From NCBI RefSeq assembly GCF_002968285.2, contig NZ_CP134400.1:3348001-3412000 (forward strand): a stretch of DNA of 64,000 bases. Reading direction: 5' to 3'. Shown in pieces: positions 26,945 through 34,615 of the stretch. This DNA comes from Mycobacterium sp. ITM-2016-00318. GTDB lineage: Bacteria; Actinomycetota; Actinomycetes; Mycobacteriales; Mycobacteriaceae. Below the pieces are notes generated by a model, which was given only the letters and a program-made list of their open reading frames with translations, was not told where the DNA came from and searched no databases. Position numbers and translations under genes: made by a program. Position 1 is the first letter of the stretch. Each line of letters starts with the position of its first letter.

Positions 26945-28708
26945 CTAGGGGGCCGGCGGTACCACCGGCGCCGGAACGAATGGCAGGCCGGGGATGGTCG
27001 GGTACGGCAGCGTCGGAATGAGCCGCGGGGGCGTCGACGCCGACGACGGCGCCTCCGACGACGGCGGAGGCGGTGGCGGGGCCTCGCTCGTCGGCGGCGG
27101 TGGCGGTGGCGCCTCGCTCGTCGGAGGCGGTGGCGGTGGCTCCTGCGAGGCGGTCTGGGGCGCCTCGGTGATCGTCTGGGTCACCGGCGGTGGCGGTGGC
27201 GCCTCGCTGGTCGGCGGTGGCGTCTCGCCGACGGCAGGCGGCGGTGCGGGTGCGGTGGTGGTGGTGGTGACGGTCGTCGAGGACGGCGACGGCGTGCTCT
27301 CGTCGTTGCGCAGCACGAACCACAACGCCAGCGCAATCGCGAGCAGAACGATGACCAGACCGGCGATCAACAATGCGAAGGGGCTCCGCTTGCCCGCTTC
27401 CTCGTAGTTCTCGGTCTCCGGTTCGAACTGCATCAGCGGACGGGGGCCGGCGCCCATCGCGTCGGTGCCGGCCGCGCCCGCGTAGTCGTACGGATCGGTC
27501 ACTGCGACGACGTCGGGCACCTCGTCAGCCTCGGACCACGCCAGTCCGGAGGACGAGCCCGACCCCATGTCGTCCGGGTGCACCTCCGGTGCCATCTGGG
27601 TGGCGCCCATCGCGGCGAGGGCCGCTGCGGTCGGCGGACTCAGAGCGCCTGCCATGGCGGTCGCGCCCTCTTCTGCCGTGCCGCGGATGGCGTTGAGGCC
27701 GCCGCCGATCGCCGCGGTCAGCTCGGGGTGCGGGGTGGTGATCACCGGCACCCCGAACCGCTCGGACAGCGTGGTCGTGACGAGCGGTATGCGCGCCCCG
27801 CCGCCGGTGGACGCTACCGCGGCCAGTCCTCGGGCGCCGTTGCGGTCCAGCGTCTCCTGAACCGCGGCCGTGAACTCGGCGAGCGGCTGCCGGATCGCGT
27901 CGTCGAGCTCGTTACGGGTGAGGCGGACCTCCCCGCGATGGCCGGGCAGATCGGCGACCAGGGAGGTGGCCGCCGACGTCGACAGCCGTTCCTTGGCCCC
28001 GCGGCACTGGGCGCGGAGCCGGCTGAGCTGACCGATCGCCGACGTGCCGGTCACATCGATCGAGCCGGCTTCGGACAGTCCCTCCATGACCTGCGTCAGT
28101 ACCGCCTTGTCGATCAGGTCACCGGACAGGTCGGGGTAGCGGACTGTGTGGCCGATCACCTCATTGCCGTTGCCCGCGTCGACAAGCGTGATGCTGGTTC
28201 CGCTGCCCCCGAAATCGCACAGCGCGATCACACCGCTGGTCGGCAGGCCGGGGTCATCGTGCAGCGCGGTGACGGCCGCCCTCGCGTCGGAGACCAACGC
28301 GGTGCCGGCGAACTCAGGCATGGGCGCCAGTGCTTCGCGCAGTGCGTCAACGGTGCCCGCACTCCAATGCGCCGGGTGTGTCACGACGAGCGGGTCGACA
28401 GCGCCTCGCCCGCTGGTCACTTCGTACAACAGCTCGCGCAGCGCCTCGGCAAGCAGCACCTCACCTCGGTGACTGCTGCCGTCGAGCGCCACGATGCCAA
28501 CCGGATCGCCGACCCGATCGACGAAGTCGGTGATGATCAGGCCGCGTTCGTCCGAGTTCAGCCGGGGATTCTCGGACGGCACGCCGACCTCGAGGGGCCG
28601 GTTCCGAAAAAGGGTCACCACCGCGGACCGCGTCACCGCAGCCCTGCCTACCGCAACAGCCGTCAGGTTGGTGGCACCAACCGACAGCCCAACCCCATCA
28701 GCCATCAC
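26945..28708 (-). CDS. Hsp70-like membrane protein with proline-rich extracellular tail (Rv2264c-like)
   Basis: A 587-residue protein in three parts. Residues about 1-350 form an actin/Hsp70-type ATPase-like domain, with A-L-C-D-F-G-G-S-G-T-S-I-T-L as phosphate-2 type strand and A-S-T-G-G-G-A-R-I-P as the adenosine loop. A single membrane helix lies at about residues 440-466 (S-P-F-A-L-L-I-A-G-L-V-I-V-L-L). The outer tail of about 120 residues is Pro/Ser/Thr-rich, with repeats of T-S-E-A-P-P-P-P-P-P. No substrate-binding domain of true DnaK is present. ATG at 28705 or GTG at 28708 after GGGGAAG. Probably a cell-envelope sensor or scaffold; function not established. Confidence 0.82.
   Translation of the reverse strand: MMADGVGLSVGATNLTAVAVGRAAVTRSAVVTLFRNRPLEVGVPSENPRLNSDERGLIITDFVDRVGDPVGIVALDGSSHRGEVLLAEALRELLYEVTSGRGAVDPLVVTHPAHWSAGTVDALREALAPMPEFAGTALVSDARAAVTALHDDPGLPTSGVIALCDFGGSGTSITLVDAGNGNEVIGHTVRYPDLSGDLIDKAVLTQVMEGLSEAGSIDVTGTSAIGQLSRLRAQCRGAKERLSTSAATSLVADLPGHRGEVRLTRNELDDAIRQPLAEFTAAVQETLDRNGARGLAAVASTGGGARIPLVTTTLSERFGVPVITTPHPELTAAIGGGLNAIRGTAEEGATAMAGALSPPTAAALAAMGATQMAPEVHPDDMGSGSSSGLAWSEADEVPDVVAVTDPYDYAGAAGTDAMGAGPRPLMQFEPETENYEEAGKRSPFALLIAGLVIVLLAIALALWFVLRNDESTPSPSSTTVTTTTTAPAPPPAVGETPPPTSEAPPPPPVTQTITEAPQTASQEPPPPPPTSEAPPPPPPTSEAPPPPPPSSEAPSSASTPPRLIPTLPYPTIPGLPFVPAPVVPPAP
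27040..27230 (-). repeat. Short tandem coding repeat, proline-rich tail
   Basis: Within the extracellular tail of the Hsp70-like protein, a unit encoding about ten residues (T-S-E-A-P-P-P-P-P-P) recurs at least three times in near-identical DNA (plus-strand GGCGGTGGCGGTGGC-type blocks alternating with GCCTCGCTCGTCGG). Such a GC-rich array is prone to copy-number change by slippage. Confidence 0.75.
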
Positions 28709-28764
28709 TTCCCCATCTCACGGGCAACCTTATCGTCCATCTCAGATGCAGTCGCGGGCGTTAC

Positions 28765-29835
28765 TCAGCGAATGGTGCCTGCCCCGGCGATCAGGGGCAG
28801 ATCCAGAGCGGTCACCCAGCCCGGCGACAGAGCGTTGACTGCTGGTACCGCGTTGAGTGCGCGCATTCCTGTGGCCAGGCAACCCGCGGCCGCGGCGTCT
28901 CTGCCGGATCCGTCGGTGAACCGGAAGGCCGTCTCCTGAAAGATGCTTGGCGTCCCTTCGATGTCGACGCGGTACACGTCGTTCTGGCTGCCGGTCGGCC
29001 AGTCGGGCGCCGCGTCGTCGCCGATGCGGTTGACGTGCTCCAGTTGAATTCGGGTTTCGCCCTGGTAGATCCCGTTGATGGTGAACCGCACCGCAGCGAC
29101 GTGGCCTGCCGGGATGACGCCCTTTGCCGACGTGCGTTCGGTGGGAGTCACCCACTTGTCGTAGGTGGTGGTGATCTCGTCGAGCATGATGCCCGCCGCA
29201 TGCGCGATCATGGGAACCGTTCCGCCCCAGGCAAAGACCAAGATGTCCGGCGTTTCGAGCATCGCCTTCTTCTCCGGCGCCCTGCCGATTCCCATCTCGC
29301 GCTCGTAGTCGCCGGTGTAGTTGGTGTAGTCCAGCAATTCGGATGCGCGCACCTTGCGTACCTCCGAGCACAGGCCCATCAGCGTCATCGGAAACAGGTC
29401 GTTGGCGAAGCCCGGATCGATACCGGTGGTGAAGCACGATGCTTCGCCCAGCTCGCATGCCTCGGTGATCGGTGCAATCCAGTTCGGCGGGTTCAAGTGC
29501 ATCGTCGGCCACACCCACGGCGTCATCGAGGTGGAGCAGACGTCGATTCCCGCCCGCAGGAAGCGCACGATCAGCGCGATGTTGTCCTCGGCGTGGGCGG
29601 CCGTCGGGCCGTAATGCACGAGCGCGTCGGGTTTGAGGTCGATCAGCGCGTCGACGTCGTCGGTGGCTGTCAGACCGATCGCGGGAAGACCGCAGATCTC
29701 GCCGACGTCGCGACCGACCTTGTCGGGACTGCTGACGCCGACCCCGACCAGCTCGAAACCCGGGTGTTTCACCACTTCTGCGATGACCATCTTGCCGACG
29801 AAGCCGGTGCCCCACACCACAATTCGCTTGGTCAT
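28765..29835 (-). CDS. DapB-like NAD(P)-binding reductase (first copy)
   Basis: A 356-residue oxidoreductase with an N-terminal Rossmann domain (I-V-V-W-G-T-G-F-V-G-K at residues 5-15). It also has a dihydrodipicolinate-reductase-like N-terminal signature region (V-G-V-S-S-P-D-K-V-G-R-D-V-G). Members of this actinobacterial family are often annotated dihydrodipicolinate reductase or amine dehydrogenase, but true DapB has about 250 residues, so the annotation is not literal. Start ATG 29835 overlaps the stop of the K+ channel gene (ATGA). The frame continuing up to 30540 is a shadow. A paralogue is at 35840-36928. Substrate unknown. Confidence 0.8.
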   Translation of the reverse strand: MTKRIVVWGTGFVGKMVIAEVVKHPGFELVGVGVSSPDKVGRDVGEICGLPAIGLTATDDVDALIDLKPDALVHYGPTAAHAEDNIALIVRFLRAGIDVCSTSMTPWVWPTMHLNPPNWIAPITEACELGEASCFTTGIDPGFANDLFPMTLMGLCSEVRKVRASELLDYTNYTGDYEREMGIGRAPEKKAMLETPDILVFAWGGTVPMIAHAAGIMLDEITTTYDKWVTPTERTSAKGVIPAGHVAAVRFTINGIYQGETRIQLEHVNRIGDDAAPDWPTGSQNDVYRVDIEGTPSIFQETAFRFTDGSGRDAAAAGCLATGMRALNAVPAVNALSPGWVTALDLPLIAGAGTIR

Positions 29836-30587
29836 CGATCGCCCTTCGGTTGTTGATCCGCTCTGTTGTCGCGCAAGAATTCTGCGAGGCTTTGCACCTC
29901 GGCTCGCAATTCCGCGATATGAGCCGCGGTGGCGGCCTGGTTCGCCACGTCCTCCTCGCCGACACGCTGCACGATCCAGGACGCCAGCGTTGCGGTGATG
30001 ATGCCCAGCAAGGTGATGCCTGCGATCATCAGCGCCACCGCGACCAGCCTGCCCTCGGCGGACACCGGCTTGAGATCGCCGTATCCGACCGTCGTCACGG
30101 TCGTCATCGCCCACCAGAGCGCATCGCCCAGGTTGTCGATTTCCGAGTTCTTCTCGGGATGGTTGCCCTCGACGTCGAGGATCGCCAGCGACGCCGCGTA
30201 GACGATTGCCACGGCACCACAGGCCGTGTAGATGATCACCCGACCGCGGATGGTGTGACCGACGGCGCGCTGAAGCGCGTTGATCACCACCGCCAGGCTC
30301 AGCAGGCGCAACGGTCGCAGGAACGGCAGAAGCAGGATCGGCAGCTCCCACATGTGCTTGAGGAACCACGGGCCTCGTGGCTGCGCAAGTGTGAGCCGGA
30401 CGATGTAGTCGACGATGAACACCGAGAAGATTGCCCACAGCGCCAACTCGATGGCCCGCTCCGCGTCCCCGTGCGGCTGGGCCAGAACTCGGACGGAGTA
30501 CAACGCGAGGAAGGAGAGCGCGACCGCCACGAGCGGCCACTCGGTGCGCTGCTCGTAGCGCTCAAGCCGGATCTTCGGGCTCATCAA
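29832..30587 (-). CDS. Voltage-gated-type potassium channel
   Basis: A 251-residue six-helix-type K+ channel of the inner membrane. The selectivity filter T-V-G-Y-G-D is at residues 166-171, after the pore helix A-L-W-W-A-M-T-T-V-T. An S4-like segment L-R-P-L-R-L-L-S-L (about 90-100) carries three Arg. The C-terminus forms a helix, possibly coiled coil (A-A-T-A-A-H-I-A-E-L-R-A-E-V-Q-S-L-A-E-F-L), likely for tetramer assembly. No RCK domain. ATG pair at 30587/30584. Its TGA overlaps the DapB-like start, so the two are co-translated. Confidence 0.9.
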   Translation of the reverse strand: MMSPKIRLERYEQRTEWPLVAVALSFLALYSVRVLAQPHGDAERAIELALWAIFSVFIVDYIVRLTLAQPRGPWFLKHMWELPILLLPFLRPLRLLSLAVVINALQRAVGHTIRGRVIIYTACGAVAIVYAASLAILDVEGNHPEKNSEIDNLGDALWWAMTTVTTVGYGDLKPVSAEGRLVAVALMIAGITLLGIITATLASWIVQRVGEEDVANQAATAAHIAELRAEVQSLAEFLRDNRADQQPKGDR

Positions 30588-30642
30588 CCGCTGACCCTAA
30601 CCCAGCGGGAATTTCCGTCCTCGTGGTTGGCTTTAACGCAAC

Positions 30643-31383
30643 ATGACGAAACTTCAAGATCGACGTGCTCTGGTCACCGGCGCATCGCGTGGCATCGGAG
30701 CCGAGATCGTGCGGCGCCTCGCCGCCGACGGCGCCGCCGTCGCCTTCACCTACGGCAGGTCGGCCGCCGAGGCCGAGAAGCTGGTCGCCGAGGTGGCCGC
30801 CGACGGCGGGACAGCGGTGGCGATCCAGGCCGACAGCGCCGACGCCGCCGAGGTGGCGAGATCGGTCGACGACGCGGTTGCCCAGCTCGGCGGGCTCGAC
30901 ATCCTGGTCAACAACGCCGGTGTCGCCGTACTGCGGGACATCGAGTCGTTCACCCTCGAGGAGTTCGACCGGCAGCTGGCCATCAACGTCCGTGCGGTCT
31001 TCGTCGCGATTCAGCGCGCGGTCCCCCATCTGGGAGCCGACGGCCGCATCATCAACATCGGCAGCATCAACGCCGAGCGGGTGCCCGGGCCTGGCCTGGC
31101 GCCTTACGCGATGACCAAGGCCGCGGTCGCAGGCCTCACGCGCGGGTTGGCGCGCGAACTGGGTCCGCGCGGCATCACTGTCAACAATGTGCAGCCCGGC
31201 CCCGTCGACACCGATATGAACCCCGATGCGGGCGAATTCGCCGCGCTCGCCAAGCAGCTCATGGCGACGGGCAAGTACGGCCATCCGAGCGACATAGCCG
31301 GTGTGGTGAGTTATCTGGCGGGTCCGGACACCGGTTACATCACCGGCGCGAACTGGAACGTGGACGGCGGGTTCACCGTCTAG
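30643..31383 (+). CDS. Short-chain dehydrogenase/reductase (3-oxoacyl-ACP reductase-like)
   Basis: A 246-residue classical SDR. The cofactor motif T-G-A-S-R-G-I-G is at residues 12-19 and N-N-A-G near 89. The catalytic pair is Y155-x-x-x-K159 (Y-A-M-T-K) with an upstream Ser in I-G-S-I-N-A-E. The Arg in the glycine motif suggests NADPH. The C-terminus V-D-G-G-F-T-V is typical of FabG-like enzymes. The divergent neighbour is the K+ channel gene. Substrate unassigned. Confidence 0.92.
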   Translation: MTKLQDRRALVTGASRGIGAEIVRRLAADGAAVAFTYGRSAAEAEKLVAEVAADGGTAVAIQADSADAAEVARSVDDAVAQLGGLDILVNNAGVAVLRDIESFTLEEFDRQLAINVRAVFVAIQRAVPHLGADGRIINIGSINAERVPGPGLAPYAMTKAAVAGLTRGLARELGPRGITVNNVQPGPVDTDMNPDAGEFAALAKQLMATGKYGHPSDIAGVVSYLAGPDTGYITGANWNVDGGFTV

Positions 31384-31389
31384 CGCGAT

Positions 31390-31944
31390 TCACCTACACA
31401 GGCGGTTGCCCGCCGGCTCGCACACCAGCGGGTACCTGTCCACGGGGATGGGCAACGGCCTGTCGAAAGTCAGCGTGAACGGCGACTTCTTCATCCCGGC
31501 GGGAATCCCGCAGACCGAGTTGTTCAGTGAGGTATGGGTCCCCGTCAGCGTGACGTCGTCGAACTTGTAGGTGTCGACGGTCGGCATGGTGGTGCCGTCC
31601 GGGCACATGAGGCCTTCCGCCTTGTTCGTGCTGAGCGTCCACTGTCCGCCGGTGAGGCGGGCGTCGCCGCCCCAGTTCAGGTTCGTCAGGTCGAACGACG
31701 ACTTGTTTTTCGTCGCGCTGACGACCTTGAGGGTGCAGGCGACCGGCAACTCGAGCGGCTCGCGCAGGTCGCCGACGGTCGGGACGCAGATCGGGTAGAT
31801 CGTCCACTCCGCGTGCGGCATGCCAGGGGTGTTGAAGGTGTAGATCCCCTCCATGACCTGGTCTGCCGACGAGGGGCCTGCGGTCGCCACGGCGACGCCC
31901 GCCAGCACCACGGCAACACCCAGCAGACGAGCGATCGTCCCCAT
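31390..31944 (-). CDS. Secreted protein of unknown function
   Basis: A 184-residue exported protein. The signal peptide M-G-T-I-A-R-L-L-G-V-A-V-V-L-A-G-V-A-V-A-T-A-G ends near A-D at residue 28. The mature part is beta-rich, with paired Cys (P-I-C-V-P, V-A-C-T-L, L-M-C-P-D, S-V-C-G-I, L-V-C-E-P, R-L-C-R) that could form three disulfides. It resembles small mycobacterial secreted proteins with no assigned role. ATG at 31944 has the signal peptide directly after it; the longer frame to 32019 does not. Convergent with the SDR gene. Confidence 0.75.
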   Translation of the reverse strand: MGTIARLLGVAVVLAGVAVATAGPSSADQVMEGIYTFNTPGMPHAEWTIYPICVPTVGDLREPLELPVACTLKVVSATKNKSSFDLTNLNWGGDARLTGGQWTLSTNKAEGLMCPDGTTMPTVDTYKFDDVTLTGTHTSLNNSVCGIPAGMKKSPFTLTFDRPLPIPVDRYPLVCEPAGNRLCR

Positions 31945-32058
31945 GTCCCTCCTCAGGCCACTGCAAGGAGTATCACAGCGACGCGGGATCGGCAGCAAGG
32001 ATCGGCCACCGTCCGGCAATCATGACCGCCCGGGGCCGCGTTCTTCTAGACTCCCGCC

Positions 32059-32760
32059 ATGACAAGGCCGCTACCGGTGTTTGCGCTCTGTGTGGCCGTT
32101 GCCTTCGCCGTCGTGACGACCGCTTGTACGAGCACCGTGCAAGGCGCCGCTGTCAAGCCCAGTTCGTCCGTGCCGTCGGACGACGTGCCGCCGCTCGAGG
32201 AGTCCGCCCTCGACGGCCTCATGCTCAGCAACAGCGCGCTGAACAAGATTTCGGGCGTCGAACTGGAGTCGTTCTATGACTCCGAGGAGATGAACGACAA
32301 CGCCGATCTGATCTCCGATGTCGAATGTCTTGGCGCGGTCTACCCGGGCGAGGACGCCGTGTACGACGGAATCGACTGGACCGCGATACGCGACGAGTTG
32401 CTGCTGGAGGCGAACACCGACGACGACGGCCGGCTCGTCGAGCAGACCCTCGTCCTGTTCGACACCGCCGACAAAGCCGTCGAGTTCTTCGAAGCTTCCG
32501 AGGCGAAGTGGCGGGACTGCTCGCAGCGCAAGGACATCGAGGTCGAGAACGGCGGATGGCTGCCCGCCGAGGTCCAGAATGTCGACGACCGGTCCATCTC
32601 GTTGAAGGCCGATGTCAGTGGCACCCTCGACGGAACATGCCAACACGCAATGGGTGTCGTATCCAATCTGGTCGTCGAGGGCTTCTCGTGCGATGTGAAC
32701 GATCATGACGACGCACAGAAGATCGCGTCTCAGCTTCTCGAAGATGCGGGCGAGAAGTAG
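32059..32760 (+). CDS. Lipoprotein with PknH-like extracellular sensor domain
   Basis: A 233-residue lipoprotein. The signal ends in the lipobox V-T-T-A-C (Cys23). The mature part has the layout of the PknH extracellular (sensor) domain family: L-D-G-L-M-L-S near the start, W-x-A-I-R-D-E-L, V-L-F-D-T-A-D-K-A-V-E-F-F-E-A-S, W-R-D-C, and two further Cys (T-C-Q-H and F-S-C-D-V). Such domains occur on the mycobacterial kinase PknH and on free lipoproteins that may bind envelope ligands. Overlaps the next gene by 17 bases. Confidence 0.85.
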   Translation: MTRPLPVFALCVAVAFAVVTTACTSTVQGAAVKPSSSVPSDDVPPLEESALDGLMLSNSALNKISGVELESFYDSEEMNDNADLISDVECLGAVYPGEDAVYDGIDWTAIRDELLLEANTDDDGRLVEQTLVLFDTADKAVEFFEASEAKWRDCSQRKDIEVENGGWLPAEVQNVDDRSISLKADVSGTLDGTCQHAMGVVSNLVVEGFSCDVNDHDDAQKIASQLLEDAGEK

Positions 32761-33283
32761 GGCGGCCGCGCTTTGCGCGTCGTTCGCGGCACTTGAGCTG
32801 CTGTCGGCTTGCGCCGCAAAGGATTCGGGCGAGGCACAGCGTGCCGCGTCGGAGTCGACGACGACACCGTCCACGATCGCGTCGTCACCGGCGCCTGCGG
32901 GCCCGCGATCGAAGAACTGGTTCGACCTGAAGGTCGGCGACTGCCTGACCGAAATCCCTGCAGTCGATACCGGTGCGGTGACCACCACGGTCGTCGACTG
33001 CGCGACACCACATCTGGCGGAGGTCTTTCTGCTGGATCTGGCGGAGGTCTTTCTGCTGGCGCCGCTGGCGGTCAACACGGCGATCGATCAGGTGGCCATG
33101 GAGAAGTGCGCGAAGGGATTCGTGGACTACACCGGGCAGCCGTTCGTCGGCGGCCCTTTCGCGGTCACCTACCTGATCGACTCGAATCAGGATCGGACGG
33201 CGAACAATCCGAACCCGAGCACCGCAATCTGCTTCCTGCGCAACCCGAACGGTGAGCCGCTGACGGAGTCCGAGCGCTTCTAG
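32744..33283 (+). CDS. Lipoprotein with septum-formation-type domain
   Basis: A 179-residue lipoprotein. The signal is M-R-A-R-S-R-A-A-A-L-C-A-S-F-A-A-L-E-L-L then S-A-C, the Cys being the candidate lipid site. A Ser/Thr/Pro linker follows, then W-F-D-L-K-V-G-D-C-L, the hallmark of the actinobacterial septum-formation domain, with further Cys in V-V-D-C-A-T-P-H, E-K-C-A-K and A-I-C-F. An exact 24-bp tandem duplication adds L-A-E-V-F-L-L-D inside the domain. The ATG at 32744 is preferred over 32705. Its stop overlaps that of the convergent tetR gene. Confidence 0.75.
   Translation: MRARSRAAALCASFAALELLSACAAKDSGEAQRAASESTTTPSTIASSPAPAGPRSKNWFDLKVGDCLTEIPAVDTGAVTTTVVDCATPHLAEVFLLDLAEVFLLAPLAVNTAIDQVAMEKCAKGFVDYTGQPFVGGPFAVTYLIDSNQDRTANNPNPSTAICFLRNPNGEPLTESERF
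33012..33059 (+). repeat. Perfect 24-bp tandem duplication inside a lipoprotein gene
   Basis: The 24 bases at 33012-33035 are repeated without change at 33036-33059. The frame is kept, so the protein carries two copies of L-A-E-V-F-L-L separated by Asp. Perfect identity indicates a recent slippage or duplication event. Confidence 0.95.
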
Positions 33284-33903
33284 GTCGTCCGGTGGCGGTC
33301 GACGTAGGTGGCGACCACGTCGGTCAGGGCACGCAACTCGCGACTGACGTCGACGGGCCCCGGCACCGCCATCTTGGCGACCATCGCTCCCATCAACGTC
33401 GTCCAGATCACATTGCCGACCGCATCGGCGCGATCGGGCTCGAGCCCGTCTGCGGCGTACCTACCGAGCCGGGTGAGCGTGGTGAACAGCTCGAGCAGAT
33501 GCTTCTGGTCGGGGTCGGCACGTCCGGAACGGGTCGCGATCAGGATTTCGAGTGCGGCGATCGACGTCGGGCTCAAAAATGCGTCCGCGACCGCGCTGAC
33601 GACGAGTTCGGCCCTTGCGGGTCCCGCCGTCGACGCCAACTCTGGCTCCATCGCCCGCAACGTCTCCGCCAGCTGGCCGAACCCCTTGTCCACTACGGCC
33701 ATCAGCAGACCGTCCCTGTCGCCGAAGTGATATTGGATCACGCCCCACGTGACGCCCGCGCGCTCGGTGATGTGCTTGGCGCTCGCGGCACCGAAGCCCT
33801 CCTCGTTGACACACCGCACGGTCTCATCGATGACCATCGCCCGTGTTCGGTCAGCCCGCAGTTGCTTGCCGTTGACCGGCCGTCGCGGCGAGATGCCCGT
33901 CAT
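33280..33903 (-). CDS. TetR-family regulator (second of a coupled pair)
   Basis: A 207-residue TetR protein. The helix-turn-helix is at about residues 22-65, with A-S-A-K-H-I-T-E-R-A-G-V-T-W-G-V-I-Q-Y-H-F-G. The ligand domain follows with a long set of helices. The ATG at 33903 overlaps the stop of the upstream tetR as ATGA, so the two regulators are translated together. Family members with W-G-V-I-Q-Y-H-F often act as repressors of lipid or steroid genes. Target is likely in this cluster, but no direct evidence. Confidence 0.87.
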   Translation of the reverse strand: MTGISPRRPVNGKQLRADRTRAMVIDETVRCVNEEGFGAASAKHITERAGVTWGVIQYHFGDRDGLLMAVVDKGFGQLAETLRAMEPELASTAGPARAELVVSAVADAFLSPTSIAALEILIATRSGRADPDQKHLLELFTTLTRLGRYAADGLEPDRADAVGNVIWTTLMGAMVAKMAVPGPVDVSRELRALTDVVATYVDRHRTT

Positions 33904-34451
33904 GACCCGAACGCCGGGGAGATGAACCTGTCGATCATTTTCTGTTCTATCCCGGGATCCGCGACAGGCCAGTGCAACAGGGACAGCACGACGCGGACTA
34001 TCCACTGCACCGCCTCGGTGTCGTCGTCGGTCAAGCCGTTGAGGTCGGTGGCCAACCGGGCGACGATCGGTGATTCGGTGAGCCAGGTTTGATCCTGCCC
34101 AGCCCGTACCGTGCCGAATGTCGATCGGCCCAGCGGATCCGAGCGAATCTCCTTCAGCGCCACACCGATCGCAGTGACAATGCGTGTCGAACCGGTCATG
34201 CCGTCGACGGCACGACGAACCGCCTCGACGATCCGCGCCGCCGACCGTTCCATGACCGCATCGCGGATCTGACGTTTGCCGCCGGCGCACCGGTAGATCG
34301 TGGCGCGGGAGCAGTGCACCCGCGACGCGAGAGCGTCGATGTCGAGGGCGTCCATACCGTCGCGCGCGACGAGTTCCGTGGCGGCGGTGTAGATGCGTTC
34401 GGCGGCCGCCGTCCGCCGGTCACCGCCGACCAGCCAGTCACTGCGAGTCAC
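33900..34451 (-). CDS. TetR-family regulator divergent from P450
   Basis: A 183-residue TetR-type protein. The DNA-binding part (about residues 15-60) reads I-D-A-L-A-S-R-V-H-C-S-R-A-T-I-Y-R, with an unusual Cys just before the recognition helix and C-A-G-G-K-R-Q in place of the common H-F-x-x-K. GTG start at 34451. The gene is divergent from the P450 across 164 bp carrying an exact TCTCA-TGG-TGAGA inverted repeat 12 bases from its start, so autoregulation plus P450 control is likely. From memory, M. tuberculosis Rv1776c-cyp144 has a similar tetR/P450 layout. Confidence 0.85.
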   Translation of the reverse strand: MTRSDWLVGGDRRTAAAERIYTAATELVARDGMDALDIDALASRVHCSRATIYRCAGGKRQIRDAVMERSAARIVEAVRRAVDGMTGSTRIVTAIGVALKEIRSDPLGRSTFGTVRAGQDQTWLTESPIVARLATDLNGLTDDDTEAVQWIVRVVLSLLHWPVADPGIEQKMIDRFISPAFGS

Positions 34452-34462
34452 GGCTCCAACTT

Positions 34463-34475
34463 TCTCATGGTGAGA
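34463..34475. promoter_or_regulatory. Candidate TetR operator, tetR-P450 intergenic region
   Basis: Exact inverted repeat TCTCA - TGG - TGAGA, 12 bases upstream of the regulator start. Additional half-sites TCTCA (34492-34496) and TGAGA (34524-34528) lie further into the same 164-bp divergent region. The layout suits a dimeric repressor that blocks both promoters. Confidence 0.55.
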
Positions 34476-34615
34476 CGGATTCTGCTGAAAATCTCAGTCG
34501 CCTCCCTGGTCGGGATCGCGACGTGAGAAACCCCGGCTGACGATTCCCGAGCAGCGCTTTTCATGTTTCTTCGACACCATTGACGGCGGTGGCCGGGCGC
34601 GCTCAGCCTTGACGA

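Noticed and set aside
25132..28939. Long plus-strand frames (629 aa and 680 aa) opposite the acyl-CoA dehydrogenase-like and Hsp70-like genes
   Set aside because: Both are Arg/Gly-rich shadows without motifs or ribosome sites, and the minus-strand frames carry the recognisable domains.
29850..31478. 542-aa plus-strand frame crossing the K+ channel and the SDR gene
   Set aside because: It reads out of frame through two well-identified genes and shows only low-complexity Arg/Gly sequence.
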